Positions 8,130-18,086 of a stretch of DNA of 64,000 nt are shown in pieces. How positions within the stretch are numbered: the first letter of the stretch is position 1; each line of letters begins with the position of its first letter. The notes below the pieces were generated by a model. It did no database searches, was not told where the DNA came from, and saw nothing but the letters and a program-made list of their open reading frames with translations. The translations under genes and the position numbers were made by a program. This DNA comes from Oceanospirillaceae bacterium (lineage in GTDB: Bacteria; Pseudomonadota; Gammaproteobacteria; Pseudomonadales; Balneatricaceae): assembly GCA_013215375.1 (NCBI GenBank), contig JABSRB010000022.1, positions 1 through 64,000 of the forward strand, read 5' to 3'.

Positions 8130-9185
8130 ATGCGTAAGATAATTCATTGTGACTGCGACTGTTTCTATGCCGCTGTTGAAATGCGCGATGATCCGTCGCT
8201 GATTAATATCCCCATCGCTATAGGCGGTCGCTCTGATCGTCGTGGTGTTATCTCCACCTGTAATTATCCCGCCCGAAAATTTGGTATTCACTCTGCTATG
8301 GCTACGGCCCAAGCGTTGAAACGTTGCCCGCAATTGCATCTTATCTCTGGCAATATGCAAAAATACCGTGATGCCTCCAAACAAATCTTTGCTATCTATC
8401 GTGAAATTACTGATCAAATAGAGCCGCTGTCATTGGATGAGGCCTTTTTAGATGTGAGTGATATTGATAAATTCAGCGGCAGTGCCACCCGAATTGCGCA
8501 GTACTTACGCTACCGGGTTGAGAAAGAAGTCGGTATCACTATATCAGCGGGGGTTGCCCCCAATAAGTTTTTAGCAAAAATAGCCAGCGATTGGAATAAA
8601 CCCAATGGTTTAAAAGTAGTCACGCCAAATGATGTTGAAAGCTTTGTGCAGCATTTATCGGTAAAAAAGATCCCGGGTGTCGGTAAAAAGACTGCGGAGA
8701 AAATGCGCTCGATTGGCATTGAAACTTGTGAGCACATTCGTGAAAAGTCCCCTGAATTTTTACAGCAATATTTTGGCACCTTTGGTGCAAGAATTTTTGA
8801 ACTGAGTCACGGCATTGATAACCGAGTGGTCTCTAATCAGCGCGATACTAAATCAGTCAGTGTAGAGCATACCTTTGCCGCTGATATTGACAGTTGCCTC
8901 TCCTGTATTGAGCAAATTTCTGCATTGCAGCAAGAGCTGCAAAAGCGTTATCAAAATCTTAAGCAGCCACGTAAAGTCAGTGGGCTGTTTGTTAAATTAA
9001 AATTTTGTGATTTTACTCAGACGACGGTAGAACAGCAGGCCAGTATTTCTCAGCAATCACTGTTTAAAGATATGTTGGTGCAAGCTTATGAGAGAGGGGC
9101 GAAGCCAGTGCGGTTGATTGGTTTAGGTTACCGGTTAATGAAAGTGCCTGAGCGTAACTATCAACAGTTAATCTTGCCAATTTAA
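8130..9185 (+). CDS. dinB: DNA polymerase IV (Y-family, translesion)
   Basis: A 351-residue Y-family polymerase. MRKIIHCDCDCFYAAVEMRD opens the palm with its first metal-binding Asp, YRDASKQIF and PLSLDEAFLDVS carry the second acidic cluster, and IPGVGKKTAEKMRSIGIETC is the helix-hairpin-helix thumb. The little-finger domain follows. The C-terminus YQQLILPI looks like a beta-clamp binding motif. Pol IV extends mismatched or damaged primer ends during SOS and stationary phase. I see no obvious LexA box directly upstream, but I did not score one. AAGG precedes the ATG. Length is normal. Confidence 0.95.
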   Translation: MRKIIHCDCDCFYAAVEMRDDPSLINIPIAIGGRSDRRGVISTCNYPARKFGIHSAMATAQALKRCPQLHLISGNMQKYRDASKQIFAIYREITDQIEPLSLDEAFLDVSDIDKFSGSATRIAQYLRYRVEKEVGITISAGVAPNKFLAKIASDWNKPNGLKVVTPNDVESFVQHLSVKKIPGVGKKTAEKMRSIGIETCEHIREKSPEFLQQYFGTFGARIFELSHGIDNRVVSNQRDTKSVSVEHTFAADIDSCLSCIEQISALQQELQKRYQNLKQPRKVSGLFVKLKFCDFTQTTVEQQASISQQSLFKDMLVQAYERGAKPVRLIGLGYRLMKVPERNYQQLILPI

Positions 9186-9354
9186 GCAATGCTTCCTGTC
9201 GCCGCTATTTATTTGCGTTAGATTAGCCGAAAGTTGTTGTTTATTTAAGCTATTATTTAACATGACTTCAATCTGTCGGTGCAATTTGATAGAATCTAGC
9301 TCATTTTTTTTCGCTGGGCTACTCCAGCGATGATGTTTAAGGATTTTAAACTAC

Positions 9355-10923
9355 ATGTTCCAAATGCTTGTTTCTAAATCGCAGAGTATGAAAAACGATT
9401 TGCTCTCTGGTTTAACCGTTGCGCTAGCCCTTGTTCCCGAAGCGGTTGCCTTTGCTTTTGTGGCAGGTGTTGCACCTCTAGTAGGTCTCTATGCTGCATT
9501 TATGGTGGGGCTTATTACTGCAATCATCGGTGGTCGTCCAGGTATGATCTCTGGTGCTACAGGTGCCTTAGCTGTGGTGATGGTGGCGTTAGTTGCCGAC
9601 CATGGGGTTGAGTACCTCTTTGCCACTGTCGTGTTGATGGGTATTATACAAGTACTAGCCGGTGTCTTTAAGTTAGGTAAGTTCATCCGTTTAGTGCCAC
9701 ATCCCGTTATGTTAGGTTTTGTTAACGGCTTGGCTATTGTGATTTTCCTATCGCAAGTTCCGATGCTGCAATCAGACACACCGGATGGAAAGTGGGGCTG
9801 GATGTCTGGCACTTGGCTTACCGGTTCATCGCTTTGGATTATGTTAGGTCTCATCGGCATGACCATGGCGATTATTCGCTTTTTACCGTCAATTACCACG
9901 GCTGTACCTTCTGCGCTGGTGGCTATTTTAGCGGTGAGTTTGCTGGTGATTGGTCTTGATTTAGATACTTTGACTGTGGTTGATTTCCTGCAGGAGAAAA
10001 CGGGCGATATCAATGCCACTATTGCGGGTGGATTACCTGAATTTCACATACCTGTTGTACCTTTTACTTTAGAAACGCTGCTCATTATCTTGCCATACGC
10101 GATTATTTTAGCGGCCATTGGTTTGATTGAATCACTACTGACATTAACCCTGATTGATGAGATAACGGATACTCGTGGTCGCGGTAACAAAGAATGTGTT
10201 GGTCAAGGTGTTGCCAACGTTGCTACTGGATTTTTTGGTGGTATGGGTGGTTGTGCCATGATTGGTCAGAGCATGATCAATATTAACTCTGGTGGACGTA
10301 CCCGTGTATCGGGTATTTCAGCGGCACTGTTTTTATTGGCATTCATTCTATTTGGTTCAAGTTACATTGAAATGATCCCGCTAGCCGCTCTAGTTGGCGT
10401 GATGTTTATGGTGGTATTAGGCACCTTTGAATGGGCGAGCTTTCGATTGTTGGGCCGTATTCCACTAGGTGATACTTTAGTTGGTATTACTGTTGCTGTA
10501 GTGACGGTATTCACTGATTTAGCCATCGCTGTAGTAGTTGGGGTGATAATGTCTGCGCTGATTTTTGCCTGGAGACACGCCAAACATGTCGAAATGGAAA
10601 CGCGTTTTGAAGGCGAGACAAAAGTATACTTGCCTCATGGGCCGCTATTTTTTGCATCCGCGCAAAGTTTTAAAGACAATTTCAAGCCAAAAGAAGATCC
10701 CTCTGATGTGATTATTGATTTTAAAGATGCACGTGTGGTTGACCATTCAGGCATTGAGGCGATAGATGCGATTGCCGATAAATACGTGGCAGCAGGTACA
10801 GTGTTGCATTTGCGTCACTTAAGCGCTGAGTGTACTGCGTTACTTGAGAAGTCGGGATCACTGGTTGAAGCGAATGAAGATGAAGACCCTAAATATAGGG
10901 TTGCGGACGATAGCTTAGCTTAA
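9355..10923 (+). CDS. SulP-family anion transporter with STAS domain
   Basis: A 522-residue SulP/SLC26-type permease. About 10-14 hydrophobic segments span residues 15-410, beginning with the family motif [40 protein letters not shown] is the conserved middle region. A cytoplasmic STAS domain of about 100 residues follows ([20 protein letters not shown]). Members carry sulfate, bicarbonate or dicarboxylates; the substrate cannot be assigned here. It stands alone in its transcription unit and is followed by a textbook terminator. Two nearby ATGs (9355 and 9364) are possible starts; AAGGA lies 13-22 bases upstream of them. Confidence 0.92.
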   Translation: MFQMLVSKSQSMKNDLLSGLTVALALVPEAVAFAFVAGVAPLVGLYAAFMVGLITAIIGGRPGMISGATGALAVVMVALVADHGVEYLFATVVLMGIIQVLAGVFKLGKFIRLVPHPVMLGFVNGLAIVIFLSQVPMLQSDTPDGKWGWMSGTWLTGSSLWIMLGLIGMTMAIIRFLPSITTAVPSALVAILAVSLLVIGLDLDTLTVVDFLQEKTGDINATIAGGLPEFHIPVVPFTLETLLIILPYAIILAAIGLIESLLTLTLIDEITDTRGRGNKECVGQGVANVATGFFGGMGGCAMIGQSMININSGGRTRVSGISAALFLLAFILFGSSYIEMIPLAALVGVMFMVVLGTFEWASFRLLGRIPLGDTLVGITVAVVTVFTDLAIAVVVGVIMSALIFAWRHAKHVEMETRFEGETKVYLPHGPLFFASAQSFKDNFKPKEDPSDVIIDFKDARVVDHSGIEAIDAIADKYVAAGTVLHLRHLSAECTALLEKSGSLVEANEDEDPKYRVADDSLA

Positions 10924-10965
10924 ATATAGTTATGCACCAGTTCAATTAAGAGTAAGAATTATAAC

Positions 10966-10998
10966 AGCGGGGCTCTATTTAGAGCCCCGCTTTTTTTT
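10966..10998. terminator. Rho-independent terminator after the SulP gene
   Basis: AGCGGGGCTC pairs perfectly with GAGCCCCGCT around a six-base loop and is followed by eight T. It lies between the convergent SulP and AraC-family genes; the T-run favours the plus strand. Confidence 0.9.
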
Positions 10999-11029
10999 GT
11001 CTGGTGAATAGGAGGTAAAGTTTCAGACG

Positions 11030-12037
11030 TTAATGGTTGTAGATATCTTTGTAGTCGCTGGGTGTGTGCCCGGTCCATTTATAGAAGGCTCTGGTAAAAG
11101 ACCTTGATTCACTAAAGCCTAAAGAGCGTGCGATAGTGGCAATAGATAAGGTGTTAGCACTGAGTTTTTCGATGGCGATGTCGCGGCGTATATCATCTTT
11201 TATTTTTCCGTAAGAGGTGCCTTCAGTCTTTAGCTTGCGTCTTAACGTTTGCGAGCTAATATTAAAATTCTTCGCTAATAATTCAAAATCTGGGCAAGAT
11301 AAAATGTTTTGCTGTTGGGTCAGTATTAAAGTGCGAATCTTGGCTTGGTAGCTGATTTCCTCGCCAGGAATAGTAATGAGATCAGCCGGAGAGTCCTTCA
11401 GAAATATCAACAGGTCGCGCTGGGTTCTCACCGGGGGAAGATTTAAGTAGTCAGCATTAAAACTAATTTTCATCACGCTTTGATTAAAGTTTTGCCGACA
11501 GGGAAAGGCGTTTTTTAGCTCTTGGTGATGCGCGGGCTTTGGGTAGGGGAAATACACTTGGTTTAAGGTTATTTTACGGCCGATCACCCAGCTGGCAAAG
11601 CGGTGCCAGATCATTAGCCAAAACTCTTGGAAGAAATTGCCAATATCAAGCTCAGGCTTTAAGAAGTCGATACTGAACTCCGCTATATTTGCTTTGACAC
11701 TCAATTGCATTTTTATATCGTCGCTAAACAACTGATAAAAATGAATGCCCTGTTCTAGGACGTTTTGTAAGCTGTCGTGATTGAGTGCGTATTTGGTCAT
11801 TAGCTCGAATACACCGTGTTTACAGGGAGTTTGAGTACAGCCCATAAACTCGTCATTGAGTCGCATCCACGAGTGTTTGACTATATAGGTAATCACTTCT
11901 CCCGGAACACGAGCTTCGTCGCTGTCTAATGTTTTCTCTAAAATGTTGGAGCCTTGTAAAACCTGCTCCAGAGTGAAACCCTTGCGTAAATTACAGTTAA
12001 TGATGGCGCGAAGGTAATGAACGCTGACGGTTGCCAT
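11030..12037 (-). CDS. AraC-family regulator with arabinose-binding-like N-terminal domain
   Basis: A 335-residue protein. The first 190 residues match the Arabinose_bd-type sensor layout seen in OruR/ArgR-like and fatty-acid-related regulators (QGSNILEKTLDSDEARVPGE, TKYALNHDSLQNVLEQG). The last 100 form two helix-turn-helix motifs, with SSQTLRRKLKTEGTSYGKIK and IATIARSLGFSESRSFTRAF followed by WTGHTPSDYK. It is divergent from the acyl-CoA dehydrogenase/ETF operon (12316), with about 280 bases between them, so control of that operon is a reasonable but unproved inference. Confidence 0.9.
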   Translation of the reverse strand: MATVSVHYLRAIINCNLRKGFTLEQVLQGSNILEKTLDSDEARVPGEVITYIVKHSWMRLNDEFMGCTQTPCKHGVFELMTKYALNHDSLQNVLEQGIHFYQLFSDDIKMQLSVKANIAEFSIDFLKPELDIGNFFQEFWLMIWHRFASWVIGRKITLNQVYFPYPKPAHHQELKNAFPCRQNFNQSVMKISFNADYLNLPPVRTQRDLLIFLKDSPADLITIPGEEISYQAKIRTLILTQQQNILSCPDFELLAKNFNISSQTLRRKLKTEGTSYGKIKDDIRRDIAIEKLSANTLSIATIARSLGFSESRSFTRAFYKWTGHTPSDYKDIYNH

Positions 12038-12315
12038 AACAGATAGGTCTCGAAAAAAGCGAAGTAGTTAATATTGTAATAAAATGTGAGCTAAATAGTA
12101 AGCTAATGTCATTTTATATCACGTGCAATGCCTTTATAGTTTAACGCTGTAGCAATGCTTGCGCGCAAGGGCATTCTTTTAGGTGCTCATAGGCAAGTGT
12201 TGTAGTTTATCTGCTATATTCTCTGGTGATAAAGAGGGAAGTGGCAGGTGGTGATTTAAGAGTGTGCGCAAGTGATAAGTCATTTAGCGTCGAGCGGTAA
12301 AAAGGATAAAAACAA

Positions 12316-14094
12316 ATGAGCGTATACCAGCACCCCTATAAAGATGTAGATTTTGTCATCCGTCACTTACTCGAATTTGATGCGTTTTGTAAAGAAAATA
12401 ACTTAGCAGACGTTGATACCGACTTTGCCAATGTGATTTTGTCTGAAGCTGATAAATTTGCCGCTAAATATCTCGTCGAACAAAACCAGCAAGGCGATTT
12501 GCATCCAGCTAAATTAGTTGATGGAAAAGTAGTTGAAACTCCAGGTTTTGGTGATTCCTATAATGCGTTTGTAGAACAGGGCTGGCCCTCGTTATCAGCC
12601 AGTGAGAGTTTTGGTGGTCAAGGGTTGCCCAATCTTTTTTCAGTGGCAGCCAATGAAATTTGGCAGAGTGCTAACTTAGCTTTTGCGCTTTGTCCGCTAT
12701 TGGGGCAAGGGGCTATCTCCGCGCTGGAAAAACACGGCAGTGAAACGCTAAAAGCACAGTATTTAGAAAAAATGATCAGCGGTCAGTGGACCGGTACTAT
12801 GAACCTCACTGAAGCGGCTGCCGGCACCGATTTAGCCGCGATTAAAACCCGTGCCGTACAAAAAGATGGACAATATAAAATATTTGGCCAAAAGATATTC
12901 ATCACTTGGGGTGATCATCAAATGGCTGATAATATTATCCACTTAGTGTTGGCAAGATTACCGGATGCTCCCGCGGGTGTGAAAGGCATATCGCTATTTA
13001 TAGTGCCAAAATTCTTACTTGATGAAGCGGGTAACCCCGCAGCTGAAAATGATTTACGCTGCATCTCTTTAGAGCATAAATTAGGTATTCACGGCAGCCC
13101 GACTTGTGTGATGAGTTACGGTGATAATGAAGGCGCTATTGGCTACCTTGTTGGTGAGGAGCACTGTGGTTTGCGCTACATGTTTAGTATGATGAACCAT
13201 GCCCGCCAAGGTGTTGGTGTGCAGGGGTTGGGTATTACGGAGCGGGCTTTTCAAGGCGCCCTTGAATATGCATCACAGCGAGTGCAAGGCAGCGACAAGG
13301 CGGGGAATGACATCCGCATCATTGCGTTTGGTGATGTGCGTCGTATGTTGTTAATGATGAAATCTGGTGCCGAGGCGATGCGAGCGCTCTGTTATGTGGC
13401 TGGGTTTGAATATGATAAAAAGTCAGTAGCGGCTGATGAAGATAAGGCGGCTGTAGATGCAACAATAGCCTTTTTGACCCCGATCGTTAAAGGTTGGTGT
13501 ACGGAGCTAGCACAAGAGTTGGTCTCTTTGGCTATGCAGGTTTATGGTGGTGCAGGTTACATTGAGGAAGCTGGAGTGGCGCAGCATGTACGTGATGCGC
13601 GTATTTTGCCAATCTACGAGGGGACCACGGGTATTCAGGCGCTGGATTTAACTATCCGTAAAACGTTGTTAGATAATGGTGCTCAAGCGACATTATTTAT
13701 TGAACAAATACAGCAATGCGTAGATGATTTGAATATGCTAGAGGGTGCTGGTGATTTGCAATCTGCATTGTCTAGTGCGTTAGATGATGGCCGAGCAGCA
13801 CTTGCATGGCTGGCTGAAAATCCAAAGCAGGCAGACAGTGTTGCCGCACATAATTTACAGTTGTGGGGTTATTTACTCGGTGGTTGGTTGATGGCTAAAT
13901 CTAGCATCGCCGCGCAGCAGCAGTTAGACAAAGGTGAGGGCGACAGTGAGTATTTAAAAGCGAAGTTGGTCACTTGTCAGTTTTATACTGAACATTTGTT
14001 AGTTAGAACTAAGGCTTCTATAGCCAGTATTAAGGCAGGTAGCGAGGCGATTATGTCGCTCTCTGAAGAACAATTTTTTTCTCATGTAAACTAG
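12316..14094 (+). CDS. Acyl-CoA dehydrogenase (long type with extra C-terminal domain)
   Basis: A 592-residue acyl-CoA dehydrogenase of the long DmdC/AcdA-like group, longer than the usual 380. It has a short extra N-terminal domain, the FAD-binding core ([49 protein letters not shown]), [11 protein letters not shown], and the catalytic-base region [16 protein letters not shown]. The C-terminal helical extension covers about the last 130 residues. It oxidises an acyl-CoA to the enoyl-CoA and passes electrons to the ETF encoded just downstream: etfB starts eight bases after its stop. Chain-length preference is unknown. Confidence 0.93.
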   Translation: MSVYQHPYKDVDFVIRHLLEFDAFCKENNLADVDTDFANVILSEADKFAAKYLVEQNQQGDLHPAKLVDGKVVETPGFGDSYNAFVEQGWPSLSASESFGGQGLPNLFSVAANEIWQSANLAFALCPLLGQGAISALEKHGSETLKAQYLEKMISGQWTGTMNLTEAAAGTDLAAIKTRAVQKDGQYKIFGQKIFITWGDHQMADNIIHLVLARLPDAPAGVKGISLFIVPKFLLDEAGNPAAENDLRCISLEHKLGIHGSPTCVMSYGDNEGAIGYLVGEEHCGLRYMFSMMNHARQGVGVQGLGITERAFQGALEYASQRVQGSDKAGNDIRIIAFGDVRRMLLMMKSGAEAMRALCYVAGFEYDKKSVAADEDKAAVDATIAFLTPIVKGWCTELAQELVSLAMQVYGGAGYIEEAGVAQHVRDARILPIYEGTTGIQALDLTIRKTLLDNGAQATLFIEQIQQCVDDLNMLEGAGDLQSALSSALDDGRAALAWLAENPKQADSVAAHNLQLWGYLLGGWLMAKSSIAAQQQLDKGEGDSEYLKAKLVTCQFYTEHLLVRTKASIASIKAGSEAIMSLSEEQFFSHVN

Positions 14095-14102
14095 GTGTTT
14101 TT

Positions 14103-14852
14103 ATGAAAGTATTAGTAACAGTCAAGCGTGTTATCGACTACAACGTTAAAGTGAGAGTTAAGTCGGATAATAGCGGTGTAGATTTAAGCAACGTTAAAAT
14201 GGCAATGAACCCGTTCTGCGAGATAGCTGTTGAAGAGGCTATTCGTTTAAAAGAAGCAGGTATTGCTACTGAAGTAGTGGTTGTCTCTTTAGGTGTTAAA
14301 GCGTGCCAAGAGCAATTACGTACTGCGTTGGCGCTAGGCGCTGATCGCGCCATTCATGTTGAGACAGATCAAGAATTGGAGTCTTTAAACGTTGCCAAAT
14401 TACTGGCAAAAGTGATTGAAGAAGAGCAGCCAGGAATGGTTATTCTAGGCAAGCAGGCAATTGATACTGATAACAATCAGACCGGTCAAATGCTAGCGGC
14501 TTTAACGGGCATGCCTCAGGGGACGTTTGCCTCTAAAATCGTCGTAGATGGCGACAAGGCATTAGTGACTCGTGAAGTTGATGGTGGTTTACAGACGGTT
14601 GAGCTAAATATGCCGATTATCGCCACGACAGATTTGCGTCTGAATGAGCCGCGTTATGCATCGCTACCCAATATTATGAAAGCTAAGCGCAAGCCTCTCG
14701 TGGTTAAAACCATCGAAGAGTTGGGTGTTAGCATTAAAGATCACACTAAGTTACTTAGCGTTACGCCACCTCCTGAACGTCAAGGTGGTATTAAAGTGGC
14801 CGATGTTGCCGAGTTGGTCGACAAACTAAAAAATGAAGCAAAAGTTATTTGA
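14103..14852 (+). CDS. etfB: Electron transfer flavoprotein, beta subunit
   Basis: A 249-residue EtfB of normal length. [20 protein letters not shown] is the standard start, [21 protein letters not shown] the adenine-nucleotide region, and [17 protein letters not shown] the AMP-binding motif. The C-terminus carries the lysine-rich arm that contacts EtfA. It forms the EtfAB dimer that takes electrons from acyl-CoA dehydrogenase to ETF-ubiquinone oxidoreductase. It lies eight bases after the dehydrogenase gene, so the two are co-transcribed. The space to etfA is unusually large (220 bases) and is filled by a foldback repeat. Confidence 0.96.
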   Translation: MKVLVTVKRVIDYNVKVRVKSDNSGVDLSNVKMAMNPFCEIAVEEAIRLKEAGIATEVVVVSLGVKACQEQLRTALALGADRAIHVETDQELESLNVAKLLAKVIEEEQPGMVILGKQAIDTDNNQTGQMLAALTGMPQGTFASKIVVDGDKALVTREVDGGLQTVELNMPIIATTDLRLNEPRYASLPNIMKAKRKPLVVKTIEELGVSIKDHTKLLSVTPPPERQGGIKVADVAELVDKLKNEAKVI

Positions 14853-14903
14853 CCTATTAGTTACCTTTTTTAGAAGGTTGATTGTTTGATAATTTTGCTT
14901 AAA

Positions 14904-15043
14904 AGAGACGGCTGAATAACGTAGTGAGCGAAGATAAGACAAGGAAAAAACCGACGAAATAGCGGAGTTTACTAAGGTAAATGAGCATCTAGAGTCGTTT
15001 TTTGACGCCGTATTATCAAGCTCGGTAGTTATACAGGGTCTCT
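14904..15043. repeat. Foldback repeat D, inside the etf operon
   Basis: The outer arms begin AGAGACGGCTGAATAAC and end GTTATACAGGGTCTCT (imperfect inverted repeat). Inner arms (GATAAGAC...AAAAAACCGAC against GTCGTTTTTTGACGCC...ATTATC) continue the symmetry, so nearly the whole 140 bases can fold on itself around a TTTACTAAGGTAAA centre. It contains no gene and separates etfB from etfA. It resembles the short palindromic intergenic repeats of marine gammaproteobacteria and element E at 17872, but is not the same sequence. Confidence 0.75.
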
Positions 15044-15072
15044 AAAACATATTCACAGTAGAGAATTATATT

Positions 15073-15999
15073 ATGTCTATTTTAGTTATTGCAGAGCATG
15101 ATAACGAAAGCTTGAAAAGTGCTACTTTAAACACGGTAACAGCAGCGCTGGCGATCGGTGGTGACGTCAGTGTATTAGTCGCGGGAAGCCAGTGTCAAAG
15201 CGTGGCAGAAGCCGCTGCTAAAATTTCAGGTGTTAGTAAAGTACTAGTGGCAGACAATGCCGTATACGAGCGTCAACTGGCAGAAAACATGTTGCCATTG
15301 ATTGTAGAGCTAGCGGCAGGTAAAACACATTTGTTAGCGCCGGCGACAACTTCTGGAAAAAATATCATGCCGGGTGTTGCTGCTCTGTTGGATGTGGCAC
15401 AGATTTCTGAAATCATCAGTGTAGAAAGTGCCGATGTATTTGAGCGCCCTATCTATGCCGGTAATGCGATTGCCAAAGTTCAATCACTGGATGCAGTGAA
15501 AGTATTAACGGTAAGAACAACGGCTTTTGATGAGGCAGAGCTAACAGGTGCTGCCAGCATTGAAGTGGTTGCAAGTGTTTGTGATGCGGGTAACTCACGC
15601 TTTGTTGGTGAAGAAGTCGCGGTATCTGAGCGCCCTGAGCTGACTTCAGCGAAAGTGATTATCTCTGGTGGTCGCGGTATGGGTAATGGTGAGAATTTTG
15701 CACTGTTAGAAGCGGTTGCCGATAAGCTTGGCGCTGCTGTTGGTGCATCTCGTGCCGCTGTCGATGCAGGCTTTGTTTCCAATGATATGCAAGTGGGTCA
15801 GACGGGTAAAATAGTTGCCCCTGATTTGTATATTGCCGTGGGTATTTCTGGTGCTATCCAGCATTTAGCCGGTATGAAAGATTCCAAGGTGATTGTCGCT
15901 ATCAATAAAGACGAAGAAGCGCCTATCTTCTCTATTGCTGATTATGGTTTGGTTGCCGATTTGTTTGAAGCAGTTCCCGAGTTGGAAGCTAAGCTTTAA
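15073..15999 (+). CDS. etfA: Electron transfer flavoprotein, alpha subunit
   Basis: A 308-residue EtfA of normal length. An N-terminal domain ([19 protein letters not shown]) is followed by the FAD domain with [45 protein letters not shown] and GAIQHLAGM, which bind FAD. It pairs with EtfB. Although a 140-base foldback element sits between etfB and etfA, orientation and function suggest a single operon with the acyl-CoA dehydrogenase. A terminator follows at 16014. Confidence 0.96.
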   Translation: MSILVIAEHDNESLKSATLNTVTAALAIGGDVSVLVAGSQCQSVAEAAAKISGVSKVLVADNAVYERQLAENMLPLIVELAAGKTHLLAPATTSGKNIMPGVAALLDVAQISEIISVESADVFERPIYAGNAIAKVQSLDAVKVLTVRTTAFDEAELTGAASIEVVASVCDAGNSRFVGEEVAVSERPELTSAKVIISGGRGMGNGENFALLEAVADKLGAAVGASRAAVDAGFVSNDMQVGQTGKIVAPDLYIAVGISGAIQHLAGMKDSKVIVAINKDEEAPIFSIADYGLVADLFEAVPELEAKL

Positions 16000-16013
16000 G
16001 CATATCTCTCCAG

Positions 16014-16045
16014 CAGTCGAGCGCTCGCTCGGCTGTTTGTTGTTT
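16014..16045 (+). terminator. Terminator of the acyl-CoA dehydrogenase/etf operon
   Basis: CAGTCGAG pairs with CTCGGCTG (one G-U pair) around CGCTCG, followed by TTTGTTGTTTTCTT. It lies 15 bases after the etfA stop. Confidence 0.75.
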
Positions 16046-16256
16046 TCTTGTGAAATTCCCCGCTAATTTACAAGCGTCTTTTGATTTCTTTGTTTCTTGC
16101 CGAAAAATAACTTTCTAAAGTTATTACTTTTGTGTGCATTGCAATTATATATTCGTAAATGTTCGTTTTATTTCTTTTTGTTTTCGTTATTTGTCGTTAT
16201 ACTTTCATCTTTAGTACTAGGCCATTATTAGTAGTGGCATTAAGAGGGGGTTTAAA

Positions 16257-17801
16257 GTGCAGGCATCTTTGATTACCAAGCAGAGTTACGATTTATTAGT
16301 CATCGGCGGCGGTGTGAATGGCACCGGTATTGCAGCAGATGCAGCTGGACGTGGTTTAAGCGTAGCGCTTTGTGAGATGAATGATCTGGGCAGTGCCACC
16401 TCCTCAAATAGCAGCAAGTTAATTCACGGTGGGTTACGTTATTTAGAATACTACGAATTTCGCTTGGTGAGAGAGGCGCTTGCTGAGCGCGAAGTACTGC
16501 TGGGTAACGCGCCACACATTATTGCGCCGCTGCGTTTTCAATTACCCCATAGACCGCACTTGCGCCACGCATGGATGATTAGGGCTGGGCTCTTTTTATA
16601 CGACAATTTAGCTAAACGCTCTACGCTTAAAAAATCAGTCAGTTTAACTTTTACTAAAGACAGTCCCTTGCAAGAAAACATGCGCAAAGGCTTTGAATAC
16701 TCGGATGCATCGGTGGATGATGCGAGGTTAGTGATTTTTAATGCGCTTGCAGCTAAGCAGCATGGCGCTGACATTTTAGTACAAACTAAATGCATTAGCG
16801 CTAAACGTACTGAGCAGGGGTGGTGTGTTGCTTTGCAAGAATCAAACGGTAAAGTGACAGAAATATACGCTAAGGCTATTGCCAATGCTGCTGGACCTTG
16901 GGTGGCCTCATTATTTGATGATACTTTGGATGAAACCTCGCCTAAAAGTATTCGCCTGATAAAGGGCAGTCATATTATTGTGCCTAAAATACATACTCAG
17001 TCCCAGGCGTTTATTTTACAAAATGAAGATGGGCGCATCGTGTTTGTGATTCCCTATCAAGATGACTTTTCACTGATAGGTACCACCGATGTAGAGTATC
17101 TAGGGGATCCGAGTAAAGTTGCCATTGATCAGGAAGAAATTGAGTATTTGATCAGTGTCAGCAATGCGCACTTTAAGGCACAAATTAGTGCTCAGGATAT
17201 AGTATCAACTTATTCAGGTGTCAGACCGTTGCTCAACGATGAATCTGATTCCGCACAAGCGGTGACTCGTGATTACACTTTTGAGGTGAGCGCAGTGGCA
17301 GGTAAGCTTCCTTTGTTATCGGTTTTTGGTGGTAAAATAACCACTTACCGTAAGCTCTCGCAAGTTGCGGTGGATAAGCTTTGTGAGTATTTCCCCAGTG
17401 CGGGTGCGCCTTGGACCAAAGATGCACCCTTACCTGGTGGCGATTTCTCAAGTAGGGAAGTGTTACAGACAAAGCTTGAGGCGCAATTCCCTTGGATGCC
17501 ACAGGCAGTTATTAAGCGTTTTGTGCGCAGCTATGGCACTTTGAGTCGTTATATACTGAGTAATTGCTCACAACTTGCCGATTTAGGACAAGATTTTGGT
17601 TTCGGCTTGTATGGCGTGGAAGTGGATTACCTGATTGCAGACGAATGGGCAGTGACGCTAGAAGATGTATTGTGGCGACGTACTAAAATGGGGCTGTATT
17701 TATCTAGCGATCAACAGCAGGTGTTGGATGAGTATATACAGTTAAAAACAACCACTGCTGATGAAAGTTCGTTAAACCTAGAAACATCGGTTAACCGCTA
17801 A
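16257..17801 (+). CDS. glpD: Aerobic glycerol-3-phosphate dehydrogenase
   Basis: A 514-residue FAD-dependent, membrane-associated enzyme that oxidises sn-glycerol-3-phosphate to dihydroxyacetone phosphate and feeds electrons to quinone. YDLLVIGGGVNGTGIAADAAGRGL is the Rossmann FAD motif. SSKLIHGGLRYLEYYEFRLV, TYSGVRPLL and GGKITTYRKLS are family signatures, and a C-terminal helical domain follows. The start is a GTG with AGAGGGGG nine bases upstream. No glpF, glpK or glpR is next to it, so it is an orphan glycerol gene here. Confidence 0.95.
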   Translation: MQASLITKQSYDLLVIGGGVNGTGIAADAAGRGLSVALCEMNDLGSATSSNSSKLIHGGLRYLEYYEFRLVREALAEREVLLGNAPHIIAPLRFQLPHRPHLRHAWMIRAGLFLYDNLAKRSTLKKSVSLTFTKDSPLQENMRKGFEYSDASVDDARLVIFNALAAKQHGADILVQTKCISAKRTEQGWCVALQESNGKVTEIYAKAIANAAGPWVASLFDDTLDETSPKSIRLIKGSHIIVPKIHTQSQAFILQNEDGRIVFVIPYQDDFSLIGTTDVEYLGDPSKVAIDQEEIEYLISVSNAHFKAQISAQDIVSTYSGVRPLLNDESDSAQAVTRDYTFEVSAVAGKLPLLSVFGGKITTYRKLSQVAVDKLCEYFPSAGAPWTKDAPLPGGDFSSREVLQTKLEAQFPWMPQAVIKRFVRSYGTLSRYILSNCSQLADLGQDFGFGLYGVEVDYLIADEWAVTLEDVLWRRTKMGLYLSSDQQQVLDEYIQLKTTTADESSLNLETSVNR

Positions 17802-17871
17802 GGTGAGTCTTAACCACATGAATAAATTAAATATATTACACATTAAGTTTAGGCCCACTAGGTGGGGCGCT

Positions 17872-17991
17872 ACACCATTTTATACTTGATAATTCACGTT
17901 GTAGCTGCGTTATGAATTTCGTAAAGGGAATAACCATTTACTTCAATTCATGCCTTACTACAACGGGAATTCTCGGCGTCTAAAACGGTGT
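17872..17991. repeat. Foldback repeat E after glpD
   Basis: The ends ACACCATTTTA and TAAAACGGTGT are inverted repeats with one mismatch. Inner arms (GATAATTCACGTTGTAG...TGAATT and AATTCATGCC...CTACAACGGGAATTCTC) extend the symmetry, so most of the 120 bases form one long imperfect hairpin with GTAAAGGGAATAACCATTTAC near the middle. It carries no gene and lies between glpD and its terminator. Confidence 0.75.
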
Positions 17992-18042
17992 TTAACTGCC
18001 GGTTCTAGGTTAAAAGATCGTTCCGCGTAAAAGTTTCACCGA

Positions 18043-18086
18043 AGCTTTGGTCGTGTTGGTAAAAGGACGGCCAAAGCTCTTTTTTT
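18043..18086 (+). terminator. Terminator of glpD
   Basis: AGCTTTGGTCGT pairs with ACGGCCAAAGCT (one G-U pair) and is followed by CTTTTTTT. The T-run overlaps the stop codon of the convergent selD gene. Confidence 0.8.

Noticed and set aside
8049-8417. A 122-codon minus-strand frame over the start of dinB
   Set aside because: It overlaps the catalytic part of dinB on the other strand and has no recognisable content.
9489-10019. A 176-codon minus-strand frame inside the SulP gene
   Set aside because: It is the antisense shadow of a well-supported membrane transporter, rich in Ile, Thr and Pro, with no family motif and no ribosome site.
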